Shown: positions 34,512-44,169 of the stretch, in pieces
How the letters are laid out: every line of letters starts with the position of its first letter
How positions within the stretch are numbered: the first letter of the stretch is position 1
Assembly (NCBI RefSeq): GCF_900258035.1
Contig: NZ_OGTP01000007.1
Span: 124,001 to 188,000, forward strand
Direction of reading: 5' to 3'
Length of the DNA: 64,000 nucleotides
Source: Caballeronia novacaledonica
GTDB lineage: Bacteria > Pseudomonadota > Gammaproteobacteria > Burkholderiales > Burkholderiaceae
Program-made: the position numbers and the translations under genes
The notes under the pieces: generated by a model
Database searches by the model: none
What the model saw: the letters and a program-made list of their open reading frames with translations, nothing else
What the model was told of the DNA's origin: nothing

Positions 34512-35453
34512 TTAAAGCGGAAATCCACCCGCAAAAGTCTCGCGCAAATAACCGATGAAAAGCGCAACCGCGCGCGGCACATGCGGCGAATAAGGCCGCA
34601 CCACGAATAGCTGATCGGCGAATGCGCCGACCGGCCGCCATTCCGGCAACAGCACGACGAGTTTGCCCGCTTGCACCGCGGCCTGCGCCGTGAAATCCGG
34701 CAGCAGCGCAATGCCGAGATCGTCGAGTGCGGCGTCGCGCAAAACTTCGCTGTTATTCGCCGAGAAGGGCCCGTTCACCGCGAGCGTATAAGGCCCGGTC
34801 GAACTCTTGCGGCCGCCCTTTCTCTGAAACGACCAGATGCTCGACGCCTGCGGCCGCGGATAAACGAGGCAATCGTGCGTGGCGAGATCGTTGGGCGTCA
34901 TGGGCGTGCCGCGCCGCTTCAGATACGCGCGCGTCGCGACGATCACCGAATGCGTATCGCACAGCTTCCACGCGACATGCGTATCCGGAACCTGCGCGCT
35001 GTGCCGCACGGCGAGATCGAAACCTTCGGTCGCGATCGAACTCAATTTGTCCGATGCCTCCAGTTGCACGCGCACGTCAGGATGCGCGTGCAGAAATCCC
35101 GACATGCGCGGCACGAGTTGCTGCCGCGAAAAGGCCATCGGCGCGGTCACGCGGATCAGGCCGCGCGCGACGCCCGCCGTCTCTTTCACGCTCAGAAAAC
35201 TCGACGCGATGCGCTCGTACTGCCCGCGCGTATCATCGACGAGCCGGCGGCCCGCCTCCGTGAAACGCACGCTGCGCGTCGTGCGCGTGACGAGCGGCAC
35301 GCCCGCCGCGCGCTCCAGTTCCGCGATGCGCTGGCTCATCGCCGCTTTCGACACGTTCAGGCGCGCCGCCGCCGCCGTGTAGCTGCCCTGTTCCGCGAGC
35401 ACGGTCAGCCAGTGCAAATGGGTCCAGAGACCTTCGATCTTTTGCTCGTCCAT
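34512..35453 (-). CDS. LysR-family transcriptional regulator
   Basis: A 313-residue LTTR, starting MDEQKIEGLWTHLHWLTVLA. The HTH includes YTAAAARLNVSKAAMSQRIA, and the effector domain begins at GLIRVTAPMAFSRQQLVPRM. It belongs to the large CrgA/PA-type group that often controls a divergent gene. An ATG at 35489 in the same frame is possible, but that leader coincides with a TTGTTT-N8-AAACAA palindrome that looks like an operator, so I prefer 35453. It is divergent from mmsA, its likely target. Confidence 0.88.
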   Translation of the reverse strand: MDEQKIEGLWTHLHWLTVLAEQGSYTAAAARLNVSKAAMSQRIAELERAAGVPLVTRTTRSVRFTEAGRRLVDDTRGQYERIASSFLSVKETAGVARGLIRVTAPMAFSRQQLVPRMSGFLHAHPDVRVQLEASDKLSSIATEGFDLAVRHSAQVPDTHVAWKLCDTHSVIVATRAYLKRRGTPMTPNDLATHDCLVYPRPQASSIWSFQRKGGRKSSTGPYTLAVNGPFSANNSEVLRDAALDDLGIALLPDFTAQAAVQAGKLVVLLPEWRPVGAFADQLFVVRPYSPHVPRAVALFIGYLRETFAGGFPL

Positions 35454-35460
35454 CAGCCGA

Positions 35461-35480
35461 TTGTTTGCCAATATAAACAA
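35461..35480. promoter_or_regulatory. Putative LysR operator between LysR and mmsA
   Basis: TTGTTT (35461-35466) and AAACAA (35475-35480) form an AT-rich inverted repeat over 20 bases in the 112-base divergent region. Its position just before the LysR start suits autoregulation. Confidence 0.45.
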
Positions 35481-35565
35481 TGAGTTCAATCATAGCGCCT
35501 TTGCACGGAGCGCGACGCTTCCTACACTGTGTCCATAGCCAAACCAGTCAGTGAGAGGAGTCGAG

Positions 35566-37077
35566 ATGCAAGCGTTCAACGATACGGCCGACGTGGTCCA
35601 TTACATCCACGGCGAGCGCACGCATGGCTCGGCCACGCGCACGCAGCCGGTGTTCAATCCCGCGACGGGCGAGCGTCCGCGCAAGCTCGTGCTGGGCGAA
35701 GCCGCCGATGTCGACGCCGCCGTCGCGAGCGCGAAAGCCGCATTTCCGGCGTGGCGCGACATGCCGCCGATCCGCCGCGCGCGCGTCATGCTCAAGTTCC
35801 TCGAACTCATGAACAAGCATCGCGACGAACTCGCCGCGATCATCACCGCCGAGCACGGCAAGGTGTTTTCGGATGCGCAGGGCGAAGTGTCGCGCGGCAT
35901 CGACGTGATCGAATTCGCGTGCGGCATTCCGCAACTGCTGAAGGGCGACTACACGGAACAGGTATCCACCGGCATCGACAACTGGACGACGCGCCAGCCG
36001 CTCGGCGTCGTCGCGGGCATCACGCCGTTCAACTTCCCGTGCATGGTGCCGTGCTGGATGTTCCCGGTCGCGATCGCGTCGGGCAACGCGTTCATCCTGA
36101 AGCCGAGCGAGCGCGATCCGTCGGCATCGTTGTTCATGGCCGATCTGCTGAAGCAAGCAGGTTTGCCCGATGGCATCTTCAACGTCGTGCAGGGCGACAA
36201 GGTCGTCGTCGATGCGCTGCTCACGCATCCGCAAGTGAAGGCGATCAGCTTCGTCGGCTCGACGCCCATCGCGAACTACATCTACGAAACCGGCGCGAAG
36301 CACGGCAAGCGCGTGCAGGCGCTCGGCGGCGCGAAGAATCACATGGTCGTGATGCCCGACGCGGACATCGAACAGGCTGTCGATGCGTTGATCGGCGCGG
36401 GCTACGGTTCGGCGGGCGAGCGCTGCATGGCGATCTCGGTGGCGGTGCTCGTGGGCGATGTCGCGGACAAGATCGTGCCGATGCTGGCCGAGCGCGCGAA
36501 GGCGCTCAAGATCAGGAACGGCATGGAATCCGACGCGGAAATGGGCCCGATCGTCACGCGCCAGGCGCTGGAGCGTATCGAAGGCTACATCGCTCTGGGT
36601 GTCGAAGAAGGCGCGAAGCTCGTCGTCGATGGACGCGGCTACAAAGTGCCGGGCCACGAGGACGGCTTCTTCACGGGCGGCACGTTGTTCGATCACGTCA
36701 CGCCGGAGATGCGCATCTACAAGGAAGAAATCTTCGGCCCGGTGCTCGCGTGCGTGCGCGCGAAGGACTTCAGCGAAGCGGTCGATCTCATCAACGAACA
36801 CGAGTTCGGCAATGGCGTCGCGTGCTATACGCGCGATGGCCATATCGCCCGCGAGTTCGGCCGACGCATCGAAGTGGGCATGGTCGGCATCAACGTGCCG
36901 ATTCCGGTGCCGATGGCATGGCACGGCTTCGGCGGCTGGAAGCGCAGTCTCTTCGGCGACATGCATGCGTACGGCGAGGAAGGCGTGCGCTTCTACACGA
37001 AGCAGAAGTCGATCATGCAGCGCTGGCCCGAGAGCACGGAGAAGGGCGCGGAATTCGCGATGCCGACCGCGAAGTAA
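35566..37077 (+). CDS. mmsA: Methylmalonate-semialdehyde dehydrogenase (CoA-acylating)
   Basis: A 503-residue aldehyde dehydrogenase. It converts (methyl)malonate semialdehyde plus CoA and NAD+ to propionyl- or acetyl-CoA in valine, thymine and inositol degradation. The signature segment [20 protein letters not shown] and the catalytic Cys287 in [10 protein letters not shown] are visible, as is the terminal [12 protein letters not shown] typical of MmsA. GAGAGGAG lies before ATG 35566. No mmsB or acyl-CoA dehydrogenase follows, so it stands alone under a divergent LysR gene. A terminator lies 24 bases downstream. Confidence 0.93.
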   Translation: MQAFNDTADVVHYIHGERTHGSATRTQPVFNPATGERPRKLVLGEAADVDAAVASAKAAFPAWRDMPPIRRARVMLKFLELMNKHRDELAAIITAEHGKVFSDAQGEVSRGIDVIEFACGIPQLLKGDYTEQVSTGIDNWTTRQPLGVVAGITPFNFPCMVPCWMFPVAIASGNAFILKPSERDPSASLFMADLLKQAGLPDGIFNVVQGDKVVVDALLTHPQVKAISFVGSTPIANYIYETGAKHGKRVQALGGAKNHMVVMPDADIEQAVDALIGAGYGSAGERCMAISVAVLVGDVADKIVPMLAERAKALKIRNGMESDAEMGPIVTRQALERIEGYIALGVEEGAKLVVDGRGYKVPGHEDGFFTGGTLFDHVTPEMRIYKEEIFGPVLACVRAKDFSEAVDLINEHEFGNGVACYTRDGHIAREFGRRIEVGMVGINVPIPVPMAWHGFGGWKRSLFGDMHAYGEEGVRFYTKQKSIMQRWPESTEKGAEFAMPTAK

Positions 37078-37100
37078 TCGCCGGTCACGCTTGCAAGACG

Positions 37101-37144
37101 TCGCCCGCTTTTTCCTCGCAGGAAGAAGCGGGCGATTGTTCTTT
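37101..37144 (+). terminator. Rho-independent terminator after mmsA
   Basis: A 15-bp stem (37101-37115 with 37121-37135, one G-U pair, loop TCGCA) is followed by TTGTTCTTT. Confidence 0.8.
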
Positions 37145-37256
37145 GGGCTTTCGATCGATCTGTTCCCGCGCGTCACAACTCAAATGAAAGGGTGTCGGTT
37201 GACCGTGCGGCGGCAAGCGCGGAAGATGCAGCGACAACGACGCGAAGCCATTCGAC

Positions 37257-38171
37257 ATGCAGCGGCAATTCGACGATCTCCTTCTCGGCAGCATCGAACT
37301 CTTCTGTCTTGCGGCTGAACTCGGCAGCTTCACGCTCGCGGCAACGGCAGCGAGTGTCACGCCGGCGGCGGTGAGCCGCTCCGTCGCGCGGCTCGAAAAA
37401 CGCCTGGACGTAAGGCTTTTCGTGCGCACGACGCGCCAGATTCGACTGACCGATGCGGGCCGGCGCTACTTCGAGCAATGCCGCGACGCGCTCAATCGTC
37501 TTGCGGAAGCGGAGCGCGAAGCGACCGGCCAGCAGACGACGCCAAAAGGCGCGCTGCGCATCAGCGTGCCGACGCCTTACGGCCACTATCGCATGCTGCC
37601 GCTGCTCGCCGAGTTCAGAAAGCGTTATCCCGATGTGACCGTCGAGGCGCATCTGAGCAACCGCAACATCGACTTCGCCGACGAAGGCTTCGATCTGGCG
37701 ATACGCGGCCGCGCCCCGCGCGATTCCGGATTGATCGCGCGCAAGCTCGAAGATGCGGAACTGGTCGTGGTCGGCTCGCCGGCTTATCTGAAGCGCGCCG
37801 GCATGCCGAAGCGCATCGAGGATTTGCCCGAACACGAATGCATTCAGTTCGAGATGCCGAGCACCGGCCGCCCCGTGCCGTGGCTTTTCATGCAGAACAA
37901 CGAGCCCGTCGAGATCACGACGCAAGGCGGCTACGGCACGTCCGGCGACGCGCTCGCTGGCATTCCGCTCGCGTGCCACGGCGCGGGCCTGTTTCAGACG
38001 TATCGCTTCACTGTCGAGGACGAATTGCGCGCGGGCACGCTCACCGAAGTGCTGCGCGAGTTCGGTGGCTGCAGCAGACCGTTCATCCTGCTGTATCCGC
38101 ACGGCAGGCATTTGTCGTCGCGCGTGCGGGCTTTCGTCGACTTCGCCGTCGAACGACTCGCGCAGCGTTGA
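37257..38171 (+). CDS. LysR-family transcriptional regulator
   Basis: A 304-residue LTTR. The HTH is FTLAATAASVTPAAVSRSVA (about residues 25-44), followed by RLFVRTTRQIRLTDAGRRYF. The effector domain starts ALRISVPTPYGHYRMLPLL and has NIDFADEGFDLAIRGRAPRD. This is the typical CrgA-like group. It is encoded 29 bases upstream of the nitronate monooxygenase gene on the same strand, so it is probably co-transcribed with or controls that gene. No divergent partner is present. Confidence 0.9.
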   Translation: MQRQFDDLLLGSIELFCLAAELGSFTLAATAASVTPAAVSRSVARLEKRLDVRLFVRTTRQIRLTDAGRRYFEQCRDALNRLAEAEREATGQQTTPKGALRISVPTPYGHYRMLPLLAEFRKRYPDVTVEAHLSNRNIDFADEGFDLAIRGRAPRDSGLIARKLEDAELVVVGSPAYLKRAGMPKRIEDLPEHECIQFEMPSTGRPVPWLFMQNNEPVEITTQGGYGTSGDALAGIPLACHGAGLFQTYRFTVEDELRAGTLTEVLREFGGCSRPFILLYPHGRHLSSRVRAFVDFAVERLAQR

Positions 38172-38200
38172 ATCATGCAATATTTAAAGGATGCATATCC

Positions 38201-39286
38201 ATGAGCAAGAACGCATTGACATCGCTACTCGGCATCGACACGCCGATCATTCAGGCGCCGATGGCAGGCGTCAGCACGCCTGCGCTCGCGGCGGCCGTAT
38301 CGAATGCGGGCGGCCTGGGCTCGCTCGGCGTCGGCGCGATGAACGCGCAGGGCGCGCGCAAGGTGATTCGCGAAACGCGCGAGCTCACGAGCAAGCCGTT
38401 CAACATCAACGTGTTCTGTCACGCGCCGGCCAGCGCCGATGCCGCCGTCGAGAAGGCGTGGACCGAATGGCTCGCGCCCGTGTTCGCGCAATTCGGCGCG
38501 ACGCCGCCCGCGAAGCTGAGCGAGATTTACACGAGCTTCGTCGTCGATGAGGCGATGCTCGACGTGTTCGTCGAAGAGAAGCCGGCTGTCGTGAGCTTTC
38601 ACTTCGGCTTGCCGTCGAAGGAATTTATCCATGCGTTGCGCGGCGCGGGCATCAAACTGATTGCATCCGCAACTAATGTGCGTGAGGCGGAGCAGCTCGT
38701 CGCGGCGGGCATGGACGCGATCGTCGCGCAGGGCATCGAAGCGGGCGGGCATCGCGGCATCTTCGACCCGCAAGCCGACGACGACCACCTCGGCACCTTC
38801 GCGCTGACGCGCCTGCTCGCAAACACATTCGAAGTTCCGGTGATCGCGGCGGGCGGCATCATGGATGGCGCGGGCATCGCGGCGGCGCTGGCGCTCGGCG
38901 CGCAGGCGGCTCAACTCGGCACGGCGTTCGTGCCCTGCACGGAGACGTCGATCGATGAGGGGTATCGCCGCGCCATTCTCAGCGACGCGGCCAACCATAC
39001 GACGTTCACTGCCGCCATCTCGGGACGCAAGGCGCGCAGCCTCGTCAACAAGTTCACCGAACTGGGGCGCGGCGCGCAAGCGCCTGCGATTCCCGCCTAT
39101 CCCGTCACCTACGATGCGGGCAAGTCGCTGCACGCGGCGGCCAAAGCGAAGGGCGAATTCGGTTACGGCGCGCAATGGGCGGGGCAAGCGGCCGCGCTCG
39201 CGCGTGAATTGCCCGCAGCCGAATTGATGACGCGGCTGCAAGCGGAACTGCGGGAAAGCATCGCGGGCCTGCAACGATATGTGTAG
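38201..39286 (+). CDS. Nitronate monooxygenase (2-nitropropane dioxygenase family)
   Basis: A 361-residue FMN enzyme. The N-terminal PIIQAPMAGVSTPALAAAVS, the loop NAGGLGSLGVG, the QGIEAGGHRG motif with its catalytic His, and VIAAGGIMDGAGIAAALALG for FMN-phosphate binding are all present. It would oxidise propionate 3-nitronate or other nitronates to detoxify them. AAAGGA stands ten bases before the ATG. It follows a LysR gene, its likely regulator. Confidence 0.9.
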   Translation: MSKNALTSLLGIDTPIIQAPMAGVSTPALAAAVSNAGGLGSLGVGAMNAQGARKVIRETRELTSKPFNINVFCHAPASADAAVEKAWTEWLAPVFAQFGATPPAKLSEIYTSFVVDEAMLDVFVEEKPAVVSFHFGLPSKEFIHALRGAGIKLIASATNVREAEQLVAAGMDAIVAQGIEAGGHRGIFDPQADDDHLGTFALTRLLANTFEVPVIAAGGIMDGAGIAAALALGAQAAQLGTAFVPCTETSIDEGYRRAILSDAANHTTFTAAISGRKARSLVNKFTELGRGAQAPAIPAYPVTYDAGKSLHAAAKAKGEFGYGAQWAGQAAALARELPAAELMTRLQAELRESIAGLQRYV

Positions 39287-39417
39287 TCGAAACGCTTCGT
39301 TGGTTGGGCGTTCTGTCGGTGCTTCAATGTTTCCGCCGCGCTCGTTGCGGCCTGCATCCGACAAATACAACCTAACGGAGCTTCTTCGATGCCGGATGCG
39401 TTTTTCACCGACGCCGC

Positions 39418-39801
39418 CTAAAGCTGTGCTTCGATCGCGGCTTTGTCGATGACGGACCAGACGGTGTCGATCTTGCCTTCGCGGAACTCATAGAAGACGT
39501 TTTCGCAAAAGACGACGCGTTTTCCGTCGATGCGCAGCCCCATGAAGACCGCTTTCGGCGCGCACTCGAAGCGCAATCGGGCAGCGATGCGCGGGGGTGC
39601 TTCAATCAACAGTCGAATATCGAAGAAGAGATCAGGGATCTCGCGGAAGTCCTTCTTCAGCATCTCGCGATAGTCGTCGAGCGTCAGCGCGCGCTCGTTG
39701 TAGTGCAACGTGTCATGAACGAATGTGCCGAGGTTCGGCCAGTCCTGCGCGTTCAGACAGGCGATGTATCCGCGATAGATATCTGAAAGTATCAATTGCA
39801 C
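39418..39801 (-). CDS. SnoaL/NTF2-like polyketide cyclase-type protein
   Basis: A 127-residue single-domain protein of the cystatin-like alpha+beta cone. Features are IYRGYIACLNAQDWPNLGTF at the N-terminus, LTLDDYREMLKKDFREIPDL and VFYEFREGKIDTVWSVIDKA at the end. SnoaL-like proteins act as cyclases, hydrolases or small-molecule binders; the substrate is unknown. It lies next to the EPS locus border, 21 bases from the GT-C gene on the same strand and upstream of nothing obvious in metabolism. Confidence 0.78.
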   Translation of the reverse strand: MQLILSDIYRGYIACLNAQDWPNLGTFVHDTLHYNERALTLDDYREMLKKDFREIPDLFFDIRLLIEAPPRIAARLRFECAPKAVFMGLRIDGKRVVFCENVFYEFREGKIDTVWSVIDKAAIEAQL

Positions 39802-39822
39802 CCCGCGACAGATAGCGTCGTA

Positions 39823-41376
39823 TCAGCTACATACTTCGTCGCCATCATACTTGAGCGTGGGGGAATAATCGATTGCTCCACGGTTCTTCAGCAAACGGGA
39901 CAATTCGTCGAAGTTCGGATAAGCGGGGGATAACGCATAAATGTCGAAGCGCTGACAGCCCGGACGTCTTGTCGATGCTTCGGAAGAATAGGCGCAGAGA
40001 TGCGAGGCCGAACAGGCGATCCCGTTCATCAGAACCGGAACCAGAAGGACTTTGTATTGCTTCTCCGTCATGTAGCTGGTCATAACATGGCAGAGATTGT
40101 CCCAGGAACGCGGTGGATTCGAGGGTAAGGATATCGGATTGCTAAGGAGTCCAATCTTGCAGTGCGCGACGATCAAATCATAGGAACCTGCATCGATTTC
40201 CCGATAATCGACAAGCTTGTGGGCATACTGCGGCGTGTTGAGTCCCCAGGCATCGTGTGTGACCCAATTACTGTGATAGGCGAGTCGCCCCGCTTCGGTC
40301 ACGAGCATCTTGCCTTCGAGCCGGGCGAGATCCTGCGAGACGTAGGAGTACGTTTCCGAACTCGATTCCGCGACGGTTTCCGCCGTCTCGGCAGTGATCT
40401 TGATTCCGCACGCGACCGACAGGATCGTGAACAGGACCATCGGACGAAGTTTCGTTTCCCGACTTAACAGCAACAGGGTGCCGAAGAACATCGGAGCAAG
40501 AAAGCGATTGCCGACGTTCTGTTCGAGTCTCATCCAGCTATAGAACACGCAGGGAAGAAAGAAGAGCCACGCGAGGCGGCGCAGCAGTCGCGCACGGTCT
40601 TCCGACATCCACGACGCAGGGACAATGGGCGCGAATGCCGACAATACATACAGCCCCGAATAGCCATAGAAGAGAATCAGGTTGCGGTCTCCGGCAGACT
40701 TCACCAGGAAGGGCAAAGGCAGCAATTCCGAAAAGTACCACGCCCGCCAGCCGAAGTAGATGAGACCCGGCACGCACAAATAGAGCAAGAAGTTACGAAG
40801 TTCCTTGCCGAGGGCACCGCGGCTGTGTCCTTCCACCAGTCGCAGGAGCACGGGGCCAGCCGCCCATACGACGCCATCGGGGCGAATGAGGCACAGCAGA
40901 AGAACCCACCCGTAGAAGGAAGCTTGCGGACGCATGCTCGCCGTCAGGCAGAGGACATAGACCGCACAGAAGAGCAGCGGGCCGAAGCCTTGAAGAGCCG
41001 CGTACAGGTATGGGGTAAGAAGCAAACCGAATAGGGCAATGATCCGGCGAGCACTGTCTTTCAACTGCGACAGGATGATCAATGCACCGGCGAAGTTCAA
41101 CGCGAGAGCGGAAAGGAATTCGGGAACGCCGGCTTTTTTCAGGGCGGCGATCATCAGCATCCATAGAAAGTCCGTTGCACCTTCTATGGGAATTCCCGAG
41201 TGCCCATAGCTGATGACTCCGGTCTGCGCAAGACTTTTCGCATACTCGAAGAGGATGACGGCATCCTCTGTCGGGACCGCATACATGTACGCCAGCCAGA
41301 ACAGCGGCAACATCGCCACGGCGCACAGCGCTAGCGTGAGCGTAGTCGGAGCAGTCTGCCGGAAAGTAATATCCAT
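39823..41376 (-). CDS. GT-C fold integral membrane glycosyltransferase
   Basis: A 517-residue protein with about ten TM helices followed by a soluble C-terminal part from about residue 345. The early loop TEDAVILFEYAKSLAQTG, followed by GIPIEGATDFLWMLMIAAL, is the classic acidic-loop plus "G.T.FLW" pattern of polyprenyl-phosphate-sugar-dependent GT-C enzymes (AftB/ArnT-like). The soluble tail has several cysteines (SASHLCAYSS, PGCQRFDIYA). It is divergent from the first Wzc-like gene across 508 bases, so it may add a side sugar in the periplasm. The acceptor is not deducible. Confidence 0.72.
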   Translation of the reverse strand: MDITFRQTAPTTLTLALCAVAMLPLFWLAYMYAVPTEDAVILFEYAKSLAQTGVISYGHSGIPIEGATDFLWMLMIAALKKAGVPEFLSALALNFAGALIILSQLKDSARRIIALFGLLLTPYLYAALQGFGPLLFCAVYVLCLTASMRPQASFYGWVLLLCLIRPDGVVWAAGPVLLRLVEGHSRGALGKELRNFLLYLCVPGLIYFGWRAWYFSELLPLPFLVKSAGDRNLILFYGYSGLYVLSAFAPIVPASWMSEDRARLLRRLAWLFFLPCVFYSWMRLEQNVGNRFLAPMFFGTLLLLSRETKLRPMVLFTILSVACGIKITAETAETVAESSSETYSYVSQDLARLEGKMLVTEAGRLAYHSNWVTHDAWGLNTPQYAHKLVDYREIDAGSYDLIVAHCKIGLLSNPISLPSNPPRSWDNLCHVMTSYMTEKQYKVLLVPVLMNGIACSASHLCAYSSEASTRRPGCQRFDIYALSPAYPNFDELSRLLKNRGAIDYSPTLKYDGDEVCS

Positions 41377-41884
41377 GACGGTCCCTGTACGATGCCAGCC
41401 CGCAGGATCATGGTGTGAAGCGACGTCCGGATGACCGCTAAGCCATGTCGAACACGAATTGGGGGCAAGCCGGCGAAACAGATCATAGACCGCGCTTTTT
41501 AAGGATGCTGGACAACATATTGGCTATTTTCGCCCATCGTCGAAGATGGAAAACTCCACTTGACAGCGCCAAGCTGGTTCGACGATTGTTCCTCGAGGAC
41601 TGGTGAAATTCGACGAGCAAGTCTTGCTGCGCCAGGCGAAGCGAACACAATGTGCACTGTTAGTCTGCACTCCGCAGCGTGCCTTCCATTTCGTTTCCTC
41701 CAGCGTTGCGCGCTAAAAATCAGATGAAAGTCATCAGTGCAACGCCAAGCTTTTATGCGATGTATTGGGCAAGCATTGCGCTCGACGGCAAAAGCAAAAC
41801 GAGAAGGCTAGTGGCTTTCTGACCCATGACGTGTCACGCGAATCGGCCGCTCTGAAGGTATTTCCCGGCCATTGGAGAGCGAAC
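41377..41884. other. Divergent regulatory region at the start of the EPS locus
   Basis: 508 bases between the GT-C gene (minus) and the first Wzc-like gene (plus). A TTGACA hexamer occurs at 41560-41565, but no good -10 follows at 17 bases. The stretch is AT-richer than its surroundings. I find no ORF or RNA gene that I can support. Confidence 0.45.
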
Positions 41885-44119
41885 ATGCACCGCGACAGTA
41901 CATCGTTCGAAAAAGGCTATCCCGACGAAGATCCGCCAGCGCGATTCGCAAATTATCTCGACACGATCTACGACAACCGCAAACTGATCGCCGTGATTAC
42001 GGCGGCGGTGCTGGCACTCGGCATCTTGTACGCATTTCTGGCACAGCCGATCTATCGCGCGGACATGCTCGTGCAGGTCGAACAAAGCGCCGATTCGTCG
42101 GCGACGACGAAGAACATATTGGGCGACGTCTCTTCGATGTTCGACGTCAAGACAGCGGCATCGGGCGAGACGCAGGTTATCGGCTCGCGTTCCGTGGTGA
42201 GCCAGGTGGTCGACAAGCTGCATTTGTTCATCGAGGCAAAGCCGCGCTATTTTCCCGTTATCGGACGCTGGCTCGCGGAGCATTCGGATTCCCTCTCGAA
42301 GCCGGGCCCGTATGGTTATGCCTGGAGCAAGGAACGAATCGAGGTCTCGCAGTTCGACGTGCCGCGGCAGTTATACGGGCGTCTGTTCGTACTGACCCGA
42401 GGACCGGGCCGCGACTACGAACTGCGATATCGCGACATCGCATTGCGAGGGACGATCGGCGAAGTATTGCAGGCAACGACCATTCATGGACCTGTCACGC
42501 TGCTCGTCGATAGTATCGATGCGATGGACGGCGCGTCGTTCACGCTACGGCGCTTGTCGCCTGTCGTCACTACGGAAAAGCTGCGCAAGGAACTGGCGAT
42601 CGAAGCACCGGCCAAGGATTCGAACGTCATCGGCGTGTCACTGACCGGCCCCGATCCGCAAAAGATCAGCGAGATCCTGGCCGCTATCGGAGCGGAGTAT
42701 GTCAGCCAGAACGTGCGACGTAAATCCGAGGAAGCGGAACGCTCGCTCGCGTTTCTTCAAGCGCAGTTGCCGGAGTTGAAGCATAGCCTGGATAGTTCGG
42801 AAACGCGCTTGAATACCTATCGTGCGACTCACGGCACGGTCGATCTCGGTGAGGAAGCGACGAATCTGCTTCAGCGTTCGGTCACGGCGCAGACGAAGCT
42901 CATGGAGCTTGAAAAGAAACGCGGCGAATTGCTTGCCCGCTATACGGACGACCATCCGTCGATACGTGCCATCGATGCACAGATTCAGATTGCGCAGCGC
43001 GAAGCGGACGACGTAGGTCGCGCGACGCGCATGCTGCCCCCGCTGGAGCAAGACGTCCTTCGACTTCAGCGCGACGTGACGGTAGGCGCCGGGCTTTACA
43101 CCACTTTGCTGAACACGTCCGAGCAACTCAAGCTGGTCAAAGCGGGAAAAGCGGGCAACGTCCACCTCATCGATATCCCTGCAGTACCCGAAGAGCGGAT
43201 TCGCCCAAAACCGGTGCGCATCATTGCGGCATCGTTGGTGCTCGGCCTGTTCCTTGGCATTCTGACATCGTTGGCGCGTGTGCTCGTGTTCGATGCAATC
43301 GACGATCCGCACGAAATCGAAATGCGCACTGGACTGCCGGTCTTTGCCAGCGTCGCATACAGCCGGCGAGAGGAAAAGCTCAACCGCATCCGACGTCGCT
43401 CCGGCATGAAGAACATGTTATTGGCGAGCGATTCGAAGGGCGATCATGCGATCGAAAACCTGCGCGGCTTGCGTGCGGCGCTGGAGTTCGCGATGCAAAA
43501 GGCGCGCAACCGTGTGGTGCTCATCTCAGGCCCTACGCCGGGCGTCGGCAAGTCGTTCATCGCGCTGAACCTCGCCGCCGTCATGGGTGCGTCGGGCAAG
43601 CGCGTGCTGCTCGTCGATGCCGATATGCGACGAGGGGTTTTGCATGGCTATATGGGCGGCGATCGGGGACCGGGGCTATCCGACCTGATGCAAGGCACGT
43701 CGCGCAGCGAAGAGATTATCCGGTCGACCGCGCTGGCGGGCGTCGATTTCCTTCCAGTCGGAAATCTGATTTCGAGTCCGAGCGACGTGCTCTCGCGTCC
43801 CGACCTGCAAGCGCTGGCGAGCGAACTCGCTGCGGCGTATGACGTTGTTCTTCTGGATGCGCCGCCGGTGCTTTCCGCGCCCGACGCTGTGCAGTTGGCG
43901 TGTCTTTCGGGCGTCACTCTGCTCGTCGCGCGACAAGGCGTGACCGGACTCGGCGAACTGCGCGAATCGATACGTCGATTCACAAAGATCGGGCTTGCAG
44001 TGCGTGGCGTGGTCGTGAACGGGCAACGCCTGCGGCCCGGCCGTTATAGCTACGACTACGGACGTTACCGCTATTCGAACCGAACCTACAAGCGGCGCGA
44101 GACCGAAATGGTGCAGTGA
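41885..44119 (+). CDS. Wzc-like polysaccharide co-polymerase/tyrosine autokinase, copy 1
   Basis: A 744-residue BY-kinase. The N-terminal Wzz domain has TM1 at about 33-53 (LIAVITAAVLALGILYAFL). A long periplasmic coiled-coil part follows, with TM2 at about 445-465 (RIIAASLVLGLFLGILTS). The cytoplasmic kinase has Walker A GPTPGVGKS (Lys556), Walker A' VLLVDADMR and Walker B VVLLDAPP. The tail RYSYDYGRYRYSNRTY is the autophosphorylated Tyr cluster. Such proteins set chain length and drive export with Wzy and Wza. The ATG at 41885 has GGAG; the open frame to 41765 is not needed. It heads a run of EPS genes. Confidence 0.93.
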   Translation: MHRDSTSFEKGYPDEDPPARFANYLDTIYDNRKLIAVITAAVLALGILYAFLAQPIYRADMLVQVEQSADSSATTKNILGDVSSMFDVKTAASGETQVIGSRSVVSQVVDKLHLFIEAKPRYFPVIGRWLAEHSDSLSKPGPYGYAWSKERIEVSQFDVPRQLYGRLFVLTRGPGRDYELRYRDIALRGTIGEVLQATTIHGPVTLLVDSIDAMDGASFTLRRLSPVVTTEKLRKELAIEAPAKDSNVIGVSLTGPDPQKISEILAAIGAEYVSQNVRRKSEEAERSLAFLQAQLPELKHSLDSSETRLNTYRATHGTVDLGEEATNLLQRSVTAQTKLMELEKKRGELLARYTDDHPSIRAIDAQIQIAQREADDVGRATRMLPPLEQDVLRLQRDVTVGAGLYTTLLNTSEQLKLVKAGKAGNVHLIDIPAVPEERIRPKPVRIIAASLVLGLFLGILTSLARVLVFDAIDDPHEIEMRTGLPVFASVAYSRREEKLNRIRRRSGMKNMLLASDSKGDHAIENLRGLRAALEFAMQKARNRVVLISGPTPGVGKSFIALNLAAVMGASGKRVLLVDADMRRGVLHGYMGGDRGPGLSDLMQGTSRSEEIIRSTALAGVDFLPVGNLISSPSDVLSRPDLQALASELAAAYDVVLLDAPPVLSAPDAVQLACLSGVTLLVARQGVTGLGELRESIRRFTKIGLAVRGVVVNGQRLRPGRYSYDYGRYRYSNRTYKRRETEMVQ

Positions 44120-44169
44120 CAGCGTCTTGTCCCATTGTTTAGACGACAATCAGAGTAAGGCAGTCAGCC

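Noticed and set aside
41765..41790. Sigma-54 type promoter at TTGGGCAAGCATTGCG before the first Wzc-like gene
   Set aside because: The GG to GC spacing is nine, not the required ten, and other consensus positions do not match.
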